Source: Leptolyngbyaceae cyanobacterium (GTDB taxonomy: Bacteria; Cyanobacteriota; Cyanobacteriia; Cyanobacteriales; Aerosakkonemataceae). From it: 44,636 nucleotides of DNA. Numbering within the stretch: the first letter of the stretch is position 1; each line of letters starts with the position of its first letter. The notes beneath the pieces were generated by a model. It searched no databases, had not been told where the DNA came from, and saw nothing but the letters and a program-made list of their open reading frames with translations. This document shows, piece by piece, positions 26,141 through 32,622 of the stretch. The translations under genes were made by a program, and so were the position numbers. The DNA is taken from assembly GCA_036703985.1 (NCBI GenBank), contig DATNQN010000105.1, positions 1-44,636 on the forward strand, read 5' to 3'.

Positions 26141-26929
26141 TTAATTGAACAACACTTTTACTTCGCTTCCCCAATCTACCTGTAAAATAGATTGAGCATT
26201 GCCATTGTTGACGGCAATTTCTACCCAACCGTGACTGGCAACTAAAGCTAACAAACTACCAACTTCACGATCGCTGTATGTGGTATTTCCTGATATCGTA
26301 AAATCGGATATTTCGATAAACCAATTTTTACCTTGAACGAGATTCCCTGGTATATTAGTAATTAAATTGCCAAAGCGATCGACATATTGAATTACTCCAA
26401 TTAAGCCATCTTCTGTTTCTGTACATTCCCTAATCGGAAACTGCACCAATGTAGCTGGATCGATTGGTTTTCCCAATTCTGCTAAAGCAACACCGCTAGC
26501 AAGATGTGCGCCTACGGGTGCAAAAATATCGCGTCCGTGAAAAGTATTACTAGGTGTTGGGGTGCGCCAGTATTGAGGGTTGGTTAATTCAACTGCTGCG
26601 ATCGCAGAACTTTGATTTAAAATACCACTAAACAGGCCATTATCTGGCCCAACTAAGAAACCTGCTGCAAATGCGATCGCAACTCCCCGCCTACTACTCC
26701 CTACCCCTGGATCGACAACAGCAATATGCACTGTTCCTTCAGGAAAATAAGAATAAGCACTCATTAAACAAAATCGACCCGCCGCAATACTTTGGGGTGG
26801 GATTTCATGAGTCAGATCGATAACATTTAAAGAGGGATTGATTTGAGCAATTACCCCTTTCATCACCCCTACATAAACATCCCTCAAACCAAAGTCTGTT
26901 AAAAGAGTAATAATCTTGTTTTGGTTCAT
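26141..26929 (-). CDS. SAM hydrolase (adenosylmethionine hydroxide adenosyltransferase, DUF62)
   Basis: A 262-residue cytoplasmic enzyme of the fluorinase/chlorinase superfamily. The known activity of such bacterial members is hydrolysis of S-adenosylmethionine to adenosine and methionine. Signature segments are ITLLTDFGLRDVYVG at the N-terminus, VVDPGVGSSRRGVAI, LVGPDNGLF, and TFHGRDIFAPVGAHLA. The C-terminal barrel domain (about 165-262) is present with VDRFGNLITN. Length is normal. Halogenase activity is not suggested by any residue I can judge. It stands alone, with no SAM-cycle gene beside it. Confidence 0.93.
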   Translation of the reverse strand: MNQNKIITLLTDFGLRDVYVGVMKGVIAQINPSLNVIDLTHEIPPQSIAAGRFCLMSAYSYFPEGTVHIAVVDPGVGSSRRGVAIAFAAGFLVGPDNGLFSGILNQSSAIAAVELTNPQYWRTPTPSNTFHGRDIFAPVGAHLASGVALAELGKPIDPATLVQFPIRECTETEDGLIGVIQYVDRFGNLITNIPGNLVQGKNWFIEISDFTISGNTTYSDREVGSLLALVASHGWVEIAVNNGNAQSILQVDWGSEVKVLFN

Positions 26930-27001
26930 TTTTTCATATTAGAAAAAATTACAAAAACACATTTCTACTAGTGAGTACATCATTTGTTTTGGCAATTTCC
27001 A

Positions 27002-27580
27002 CTATTGGTCAAATTCAACACCTTCATAAATATCTGCTAAACGAATTTCAAAAGGAATTGATAAAAGTGAAATAGTCGATTCTGCATCGTCATATTCAGT
27101 AAAGATCCATTTGTGGGAGTCTGTTTTGGAGTATTGCTCGGCATGAACAGTATATTGATCGATCAATAAATATTCTTGAAATGTTGGAATGGTGCGATAA
27201 GCTGAAAACTTTTCATCCCGATCGTAGCTTTTAGTTGATTTTGAAAGCACTTCAGCGATCATTACAGGGTTAGTAATCGTATCAGTTCGTCCCTGTTGTC
27301 GTTCGAGTGGACGGGGGACAACCATCACATCCGGGTAGGTGTAAAGCTTGCGATCAGGAATCCAAAGTCGCTGATCCAGGATAAATACACGGTAGGGCTT
27401 TCCCCGCAATGCTGCTTTCAGGATAGCCACAAGGTTGCTGGCAATATCATTATGGTCTGGTGTTCCACCCGTCATAGGGACAATTTCTCCATTGCAATAT
27501 TCGCTGCGTGTTTCTGAGGCAATTTCGAGTTCTAGATATTCATCAACGGTGTAGTGTTTTGTCTCAGGTTGAGCAATCAT
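27002..27580 (-). CDS. Uma2-family (DUF820) nuclease-like protein, copy 1
   Basis: A 192-residue protein of the very large cyanobacterial Uma2 family, which has a PD-(D/E)xK restriction-endonuclease-like fold. Family residues seen are the N-terminal TVDEYLELE, TPDHNDIASNLVAIL, YTYPDVMVV (catalytic Asp), MIAEVLSKSTKSYDRDEKFSAYRTIP (catalytic Glu and Lys region) and FQEYLLIDQ. All the expected motifs are intact. The function is not established for any cyanobacterial member. The start codon overlaps the stop of a 33-codon relic (27577-27678) in an ATGA arrangement. Its closest relative in the window is copy 2 at 27684-28265, with the same length. Confidence 0.9.
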   Translation of the reverse strand: MIAQPETKHYTVDEYLELEIASETRSEYCNGEIVPMTGGTPDHNDIASNLVAILKAALRGKPYRVFILDQRLWIPDRKLYTYPDVMVVPRPLERQQGRTDTITNPVMIAEVLSKSTKSYDRDEKFSAYRTIPTFQEYLLIDQYTVHAEQYSKTDSHKWIFTEYDDAESTISLLSIPFEIRLADIYEGVEFDQ

Positions 27581-27678
27581 GTCAGTTCTACCTCCAAAAC
27601 TTTAAGTTGCTGGTTGATCCAAGTTGTTGCTGTTTCTTCATCAGTCTCGATCGCCAGTTCTACTCCTGTTTTAGCCAT
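27577..27678 (-). pseudogene. Relic of a larger gene's C-terminus, copy A
   Basis: A 33-codon frame (MAKTGVELAIETDEETATTW...LKVLEVELT) ends four bases into the Uma2 copy 1 start. It is closely similar to the last part of the 59-codon frame at 28718-28897 (AKTGVERAIETDEATATTWI). It therefore looks like the tail of a longer gene, now without its body. The preceding bases include the Uma2 copy 2 stop codon. Confidence 0.6.
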
Positions 27679-27683
27679 TCAAC

Positions 27684-28265
27684 TCAAACATTTGAAAAAT
27701 CGATATTTTCGTAGAGTTCTGCAATTTGAATTGTCAACTCAAAGGTACTTAAAGAAAGGGTGAAAGTTGGGTCGTCATATTCTGAAAATAGCCACTGATG
27801 AGCGGCTGTTTTGACATGATGCTCAACGTGTATACGGTATTGATCGATCAGCAAATATTCTCGGAAAGTGGGAATTGTACGATAAGCAACAAATTTCTCA
27901 CCCCGGTCATAGTTTTGGGTGGACTTAGACAACACTTCAGCGATAAAGCAAGGGTTTACGACGGTATCTTTGCGTCCAGTTTGAAGTTCTAAAGGTTTGG
28001 GCAGAACCATCACATCGGGATAGGTATATAGGCTGACACTGGGAATCCAAAGTCGTTGATCGACATAGAAAGTCCGGTAGTCTTTCCCTTTTAGGGCAGA
28101 TTTAAGCAAAATATACAAGTTTCCTGCAATATCGTTGTGGTTGGGTGTGCCACCAGTCATTGGAATGATTTCTCCATTGCAATATTCGTTGCGTGTTTCT
28201 GAGGCAATTTCGAGTTCTAGATATTCATCAATTGTGTAATGTTTTGTCTCGGTTTGAGCAATCAT
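27684..28265 (-). CDS. Uma2-family (DUF820) nuclease-like protein, copy 2
   Basis: A 193-residue paralogue of copy 1 with the same motifs: TIDEYLELE, TPNHNDIAGNL, YTYPDVMVL, FIAEVLSKSTQNYDRGEKFVAYRTIP and FREYLLIDQ. Both genes also share a nearly identical stretch just upstream of the ATG, TTGGAGGTAGAACTGAC, which contains the ribosome binding site GGAGG. The shared leader shows that they arose by duplication of a unit including upstream sequence. Stop and relic A (27678) are separated by five bases. Function is unknown, as for other Uma2 proteins. Confidence 0.9.
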   Translation of the reverse strand: MIAQTETKHYTIDEYLELEIASETRNEYCNGEIIPMTGGTPNHNDIAGNLYILLKSALKGKDYRTFYVDQRLWIPSVSLYTYPDVMVLPKPLELQTGRKDTVVNPCFIAEVLSKSTQNYDRGEKFVAYRTIPTFREYLLIDQYRIHVEHHVKTAAHQWLFSEYDDPTFTLSLSTFELTIQIAELYENIDFSNV

Positions 28266-28307
28266 GTCAGTTCTACCTCCAAGGTTTTAAGTTAAATCAA
28301 AGGCCGA

Positions 28308-28529
28308 TCAACCATTTTTAAGACCTTCCCAAAGTTGAGCTACTGGGATAGTTTGCCCAGTCATGGCTTCGTGCCAAGCTTGCCGAAAATCTGCTAAGAC
28401 TTCTGCTTGAGATTGATCATCCAGAACTTCTTCTTCAGGGATTAGCACAATAACTTCTACTCGGCTATTTTTATCAGTTAAAAGTGGATGATCTAAAGCT
28501 AGTTGTCCCTGATCGTTAATCGTTGCCAT
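28308..28529 (-). CDS. RelN-family antitoxin, apparently frameshifted at its start
   Basis: A 73-residue protein whose C-terminal half, ADFRQAWHEAMTGQTIPVAQLW, is the hallmark of the cyanobacterial RelN-family antitoxins that pair with RelE mRNA interferases. The usual N-terminus would be MKALKVMATINDQGQL, but the ATG at 28548 (with GGGAG at 28554-28558) is out of frame by one base because of an extra A in the AAAA run at 28533-28536. Only the ATG at 28529 remains in frame, with no good ribosome binding site. No relE follows; the next gene is Uma2 copy 2. It may be an orphan or dying antitoxin. Confidence 0.75.
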   Translation of the reverse strand: MATINDQGQLALDHPLLTDKNSRVEVIVLIPEEEVLDDQSQAEVLADFRQAWHEAMTGQTIPVAQLWEGLKNG

Positions 28530-28581
28530 AACTTTTAAGTGCTTTCATGATTACTCCCAGATGATTTAAGTGGTAGCAGTT

Positions 28582-28707
28582 TCACGATTTCGGCTCCAAA
28601 AGTTGAAAGATGGAGTCGCGGCTAGCTAGTTCACTGGTTTCACCTTCTGCGATCGCGCTTTTCAAGATTTCCTTAAGTTGTTCTGGGTTTAGGGTAATTT
28701 CAGACAT
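28582..28707 (-). CDS. 41-residue antitoxin-like peptide, probably internally deleted
   Basis: A short frame with GGAAGC five bases before its ATG. The N-terminus, MSEITLNPEQLKEILKSAI, resembles the start of a family of small cyanobacterial antitoxin-like proteins, and the end, LASRDSIFQLLEPKS, resembles their last residues. The middle of about 30 residues expected in that family is missing, so this looks like a deletion relic that may still be translated. The family assignment is from memory and is weak. Confidence 0.45.
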   Translation of the reverse strand: MSEITLNPEQLKEILKSAIAEGETSELASRDSIFQLLEPKS

Positions 28708-28717
28708 TATGCTTCCA

Positions 28718-28897
28718 TTAAAAATTAATACCAATAGCTTCAAGTTGCTGGTTTATCCAAGTTGTGGCTGTCGCTTCATCAGTTTCTATCGCCCGTTCTA
28801 CTCCTGTTTTAGCAATTTCTAGCAATTGTTTGGATTTTAGTTCAGCTTGATAAAAATCCTCGACTTTTGATTTAATTAACATTCCAAGTTCTTGCAT
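28718..28897 (-). pseudogene. Relic of a larger gene's C-terminus, copy B
   Basis: A 59-codon frame starting MQELGMLIKSKVEDFYQAE, containing KSKQLLEIAKTGVERAIE and ending EAIGINF. The frame is open further upstream, and overlaps the end of the truncated restriction-domain frame at 28905-29225 in a +1 frame. Its tail matches relic A at 27577-27678. The likely source is the C-terminus of a type I restriction-type gene whose central part was deleted. The origin of the tail is inferred from position. Confidence 0.55.
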
Positions 28898-28904
28898 TCT
28901 ATTT

Positions 28905-29225
28905 TCAGCAAAAATTGGGACGGTCTTTGTCCATCACCACGATGTCTGCCCGTTTTACCTCGCGCCCAAAGTTCACCCCATACTCAACCTGAATGCGGCT
29001 GAGGGGATAGTGCAAGCGATTTGTTAATACCTGTAAATATAATTGCCGGATTGCCTCCTCTGGTGTTAACTTAATCGCCTTTTGGCGCACCAAACAAACG
29101 GTATAAGGAACCTCACCGTTTTTGCTTGCCTTAAGGGTAATCGTCTGCTCTAACTGCTCAATTTCTGCGATCGCAAACTGCGACAGCTTGTAATTTGAGT
29201 CTTTGAGGATATCGGCTAATTTCAT
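28905..29225 (-). pseudogene. Truncated type I restriction HsdR_N-like domain
   Basis: A 106-residue frame matching the first part of the type I restriction enzyme R protein N-terminal domain (HSDR_N): KLADILKDSNYKLSQF, TVCLVRQKAIKLTPEEAIRQLY and VEYGVNFGREVKRADIVVMD. It ends abruptly at DKDRPNFC before the expected continuation with the catalytic ExK residues. The frame shift plus deletion joins it directly to relic B. It cannot encode an active nuclease. It marks the right border of the decayed island at 27.0-29.2 kb. Confidence 0.72.
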
Positions 29226-29340
29226 CAGGGGCTATCAGGTTGACTCTCAGGGCTGCTTCGTCATAAGAGTTTAGCGCCATTGTAGCCACTTCCTGATAAA
29301 TTTTTTTAATTCTTTAATGGCAATTGCGATCGTTGTGAAT

Positions 29341-29429
29341 TAGGTACACATACCTGCTAACAGAAACCCGGTTTCTTAAAGAAACCGGGTTTCTACCCTA
29401 TCCCTCACGTAACTGAAATCTGCTGTAAT
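29341..29429. repeat. Palindromic interspersed repeat, copy 4
   Basis: The core at 29362-29394 is a perfect palindrome, AGAAACCCGGTTTCTT followed by AAAGAAACCGGGTTTCT. The right flank CTCACGTAACTGAAATCTGC is the same as in copy 1, while the left flank is partly different (GGTACACATACCTGCTAAC). It lies just downstream of the patatin gene and could terminate its transcript. Confidence 0.82.
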
Positions 29430-29481
29430 ATAAATCAAAATCTCTAATTTTTCCTGACTCCTAAATTCTGAATTTTCCCCT

Positions 29482-30522
29482 TTAAACCAACTGTACTTGC
29501 TTAATTAGTTGTTGACACAAATTATCCAAGTCACGCTCTCTTTCTGCCATGATTTGATTAGCCAACTCTTCGAGTAATCGGAGATTTTCGTCACTTGCAT
29601 CATCCATATCGTCGTTAGCTTCATTCAAGGGAGCTTGAAAGCGATAATATTGTTTGGGATAACCTTGAACTTGCGGTAATAATTGTTCGAGTTGATTAGC
29701 TACAGATTCGCCAGTACTATCCATCAGGATATTCATTAACGGTTCTACCCATCCAATTAAACCCCAATTTTTAGCGCGATCGTATGCGAATTTCCGCGTG
29801 AGAGAACCCGTACCTAGAGAAACTACTAAAATTTCATCTAGATTCAGTTTTTCTCCTGCTTCCCTAGCATCGATTATGGCTTCCATGATGGCTAGGGAAG
29901 TAGGATTAGTAGCAAATACGCCTCCATCTACTAAGGTATAAAAACCGCTTTTTGTTTGAATCGTAGGAAGATGATACGGCTCGAAGATAGAGGGAGCAGC
30001 AGAAGTAGCCATTGCTGCTTGTTTCATGGTAAAACCATGACAAACTTTGCAGAAATTTTCTCCTTTTTTTTCTGACTCCTGATTGCTGACAAAGAAAATC
30101 GGCATCCGCAATTCAATGTCATAGCTGGTGAGGAAAACTGGTTTGAGCGACTTCTTGAGAGTGGTATCTCTGAAGTATTCTTCTAAAACTTGCTCTCTAC
30201 CTTCCGAAGCATATTTTGGTCGGATCATATCGTCGGTTTTGGTGAATCTTTCCATCAATGGTTCGTAAAAGATCCGCTTACCCTCTTTGCGATAAAAATC
30301 GATCGCATCTTCAGCCGTATAATCAGGTTCCTTCGGATTCAACGGATTTGGCTTGGTCAGACCTAATGCTAAGATGCCTCCAGTGGAGGTTCCCGCAATT
30401 AAATCAAACATTTCGTAAATCCGCTTTCCCGTGCGTTTTTCAATTTCAGCCAAAATTATTGCCGGGATAATTCCCCGAATCCCGCCGCCGTCAATTGATA
30501 ATATTTTGAATTTAAAAGACAT
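29482..30522 (-). CDS. Patatin-like phospholipase
   Basis: A 346-residue cytoplasmic lipid acyl hydrolase. The oxyanion-hole motif DGGGIRG is at residues 11-17, the nucleophile elbow GTSTGG at 44-49 (S46) and the catalytic Asp in VDGG at 198-201 (D199), so the Ser-Asp dyad is complete. Further family motifs are FDLIAG before the elbow and AAMATSAAPSIFEPYHL (about 169-185). The C-terminal 80 residues are rich in charged, helical sequence. Similar proteins occur both as housekeeping lipases and as CapV-type effectors of CBASS defence, but no nucleotide cyclase is adjacent, so a defence role is not supported here. Confidence 0.9.
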   Translation of the reverse strand: MSFKFKILSIDGGGIRGIIPAIILAEIEKRTGKRIYEMFDLIAGTSTGGILALGLTKPNPLNPKEPDYTAEDAIDFYRKEGKRIFYEPLMERFTKTDDMIRPKYASEGREQVLEEYFRDTTLKKSLKPVFLTSYDIELRMPIFFVSNQESEKKGENFCKVCHGFTMKQAAMATSAAPSIFEPYHLPTIQTKSGFYTLVDGGVFATNPTSLAIMEAIIDAREAGEKLNLDEILVVSLGTGSLTRKFAYDRAKNWGLIGWVEPLMNILMDSTGESVANQLEQLLPQVQGYPKQYYRFQAPLNEANDDMDDASDENLRLLEELANQIMAERERDLDNLCQQLIKQVQLV

Positions 30523-30775
30523 AAAATTTTATCCCGATCGTGCCAAACACTTTTTTATTACGTGCTTGTGTTGTATAATCGGGAATTTTGTTTTTTATAA
30601 AATTATGTAAAGCTGTCAGCAGGTAAAAAGCAGAATTCTCGCCCGTCAGGAGTCAGAACTCACAAATTTTCTGGTTCCGCTTTCTTTCTCTTTCTCCCTA
30701 CCCAATGCCCGGTTCCCGGCTTCTAAGGCCAACATAAATTTTCTGTAAATTTAGATACAGTTTTTTGTTTTCAGC

Positions 30776-30781
30776 TATAAT
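30776..30781 (+). promoter_or_regulatory. Possible -10 box before the 50-residue gene
   Basis: TATAAT on the plus strand lies 40 bp upstream of the ATG at 30822. No convincing -35 box was found at 16-19 bp, so it is a weak candidate promoter. Confidence 0.35.
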
Positions 30782-30821
30782 GAAAAGAGAAAGCATAAGA
30801 AAATAAAAAAAAGAGTCCACT

Positions 30822-30974
30822 ATGAGCAAAATTCGCCGCGACGACCTACAAAGAACTGCTGATGTCCATCGCGCTAACATCCAACGCAGACTAGAACACC
30901 GCTTAGAAGTAGCTAGATCTAAGGGCGACGAAAACTTGGTTCGGATGCTAGAAGCAGAAATGAGACAGATTTAA
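30822..30974 (+). CDS. Conserved small cyanobacterial protein, 50 residues
   Basis: A short frame starting MSKIRRDDLQRTADVHRANI and ending VRMLEAEMRQI. It is strongly charged (many Arg, Glu, Lys), helical and without Cys or membrane segments. From memory, small proteins of this kind are conserved across cyanobacteria with no known function. The frame has an upstream TATAAT and is followed by a hairpin, which makes it a believable independent gene even though it is too short for default ORF callers. A nucleic-acid or ribosome-binding role is possible because of its basic content, but that is a guess. Confidence 0.72.
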   Translation: MSKIRRDDLQRTADVHRANIQRRLEHRLEVARSKGDENLVRMLEAEMRQI

Positions 30975-30998
30975 CAAGTTTTTAACAAAAGTTTTAAG

Positions 30999-31023
30999 TT
31001 AGGGTGGGCAATGCTCACCCTAA
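30999..31023 (+). terminator. Hairpin after the 50-residue gene
   Basis: TTAGGGTGGGC (30999-31009) pairs with GCTCACCCTAA (31013-31023) around a 3-nt loop with one mismatch. It is a likely terminator, but there is no T-run. The sequence is also of a commonly repeated cyanobacterial type. Confidence 0.55.
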
Positions 31024-31103
31024 TTCGTTTTGGAGAAGGATGAAGGATGAAGTCAGAATTCAGGAGTCAGAAGTCAGGAGTTAGAGTTAACAGATTTTCC
31101 TGT

Positions 31104-31147
31104 TCCCTTTCCCTTTCCCTTTCCCTTTCCCCCTGCCCCCTGCCCCC
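31104..31147. repeat. Pyrimidine tandem repeat at the tldD stop codon
   Basis: TTCCCT/CCCTTT hexamers are repeated about four times (31104-31130), followed by two CCCCCTG units, ending at the tldD stop codon on the opposite strand. This low-complexity tract may vary in copy number. Confidence 0.75.
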
Positions 31148-32526
31148 TAACGTCCTCCCACCACTACATTTTCAATCCGGATATGTGGCCCACCGACGCT
31201 GACTGGTAGGGGCATTTGTCCGCCTTTGCCACAGCCACCATTGAGATATACTGAATCGTTACCAATTGCTTTGATATCTTTTAATGTTTGGAAAACATTA
31301 CCGGTGAGGGTGACATCGCTAACTGGTTCGGCAATTTTGCCGTTGCGAATCATGTAACCTTCGGCAGCAGAAAAAGTAAACATTTCTCCGTTAGTTTGTC
31401 CGCCGATCATCCGCACGGCATAAACTCCTTCTTCGATATCGGATATCATTTCTTCAAAAGAGTATTCGCCAGCTTCAATGGCAGTGTTAGTCATCCGCAC
31501 GATCGGAGGATGAGTAGCATTAATTGCACGGGCATTTCCGGTTGGCGATTCTTGCAGTTTGCCAGCAGTTTCTCGGCTATGGAGTCGTTGGGTGAGGATG
31601 CCATTTTTAATTAAATATTTGCGTTGACCGGGGACTCCTTCATCATCATATTTAAGAGAACCCGGTAATCCGGGAATCGTGGCATCATCTACTACGTTTA
31701 GTTGTTCGATTGCTAAAGGTTTGCCGAGAGTAAGTAACTCTTGCATTCGAGGATTTTCGTACACGAAATCGGCTTCTGAGAGATGACCGAATGCTTCGTG
31801 AATGAAGACTCCAGATAGATATGGGTCTAACACGACGGTGTATTGACCGCCTTTGACCGATTTGGCTTCTAGCTGACGGATCGCTCTTTGGGCAGCGCCT
31901 CTGACTCTTTCTTCAATACCGATTAAAGCGCCGTAGTCGGAACGCGAATGGAAAGATTCGTAGCCTTGACGAACTAAACCGTTTTCACCGCGCGCGATCG
32001 CACCAAAACCAGCTTGAATGTCCAGCCTTTCTTGGGCAATGCAAGTACCGAGGGAGTTGACAAAGTAATTAACGCCAAAGCGATCGCGATAACTGACGGA
32101 AGTAGTTTGAATTCGCGGATCGAATTCTAGTAAAATTTGATTGTATTCTTGGATGAGTTGGCGTTTATCCGCTAGAGAAACTCCCCTGGGATCGCGAGCT
32201 AATTCTACAGCTACATAATCTTGAATAGGCTCGATTTCTGCTAAAACCGTACTTTCTTTGCCAACCAGTTTTGCTTGAGAAATTGCTTCTTCGATGCGGT
32301 CTTTTAATTCTGCTAATCCATTGAAAGTAACGAAACTCCAGCCGCCTTGGTGACAAGCGCGAATCCCACCAGCCAAGTTAAAATTGCGATCGACTGCATC
32401 TAGTTGGGGGCCACGAAAGGCGATCGCGGTTGATTCGCTTTGTTCTAATCTGATCTCTAAATAATCAACGCGATCGCGATAAGGTGCAATGGTTGTCTGC
32501 AATTGGTCTTGAATAGAATTGTTCAC
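31147..32526 (-). CDS. tldD: TldD-family metalloprotease
   Basis: A 459-residue protein that, with TldE/PmbA, acts as a zinc protease and degrades peptides such as modified precursors and CcdA. The zinc-binding motif HEAFGH is at residues 243-248, with the family's neighbouring LSEADFVYENPR. Further family segments are LDAVDRNFNLAGGIRA near the N-terminus and GGQTNGEMFTFSAAEGYMIRNGKI. Length is normal for TldD. The partner gene is not next to it. It is divergent from the MASE1 kinase, with about 95 bp between starts. Confidence 0.92.
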   Translation of the reverse strand: MNNSIQDQLQTTIAPYRDRVDYLEIRLEQSESTAIAFRGPQLDAVDRNFNLAGGIRACHQGGWSFVTFNGLAELKDRIEEAISQAKLVGKESTVLAEIEPIQDYVAVELARDPRGVSLADKRQLIQEYNQILLEFDPRIQTTSVSYRDRFGVNYFVNSLGTCIAQERLDIQAGFGAIARGENGLVRQGYESFHSRSDYGALIGIEERVRGAAQRAIRQLEAKSVKGGQYTVVLDPYLSGVFIHEAFGHLSEADFVYENPRMQELLTLGKPLAIEQLNVVDDATIPGLPGSLKYDDEGVPGQRKYLIKNGILTQRLHSRETAGKLQESPTGNARAINATHPPIVRMTNTAIEAGEYSFEEMISDIEEGVYAVRMIGGQTNGEMFTFSAAEGYMIRNGKIAEPVSDVTLTGNVFQTLKDIKAIGNDSVYLNGGCGKGGQMPLPVSVGGPHIRIENVVVGGR

Positions 32527-32622
32527 TGCTATAATCGTTCCTTCCGATCGGATCTACTGACAATTTCTTTCTACCAGTCTAGAACTCGTCTGCGGTTTTC
32601 TGGTGAAGAGGTACTATCAGTG

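Noticed and set aside
22569-29225. Genomic island or prophage border
   Set aside because: No integrase, tRNA or attachment-site repeats were found; only the toxin-antitoxin and Uma2/relic content suggests accessory DNA.
29482-30522. Patatin gene as part of a CBASS defence operon
   Set aside because: No nucleotide cyclase or other CBASS partner lies next to it.
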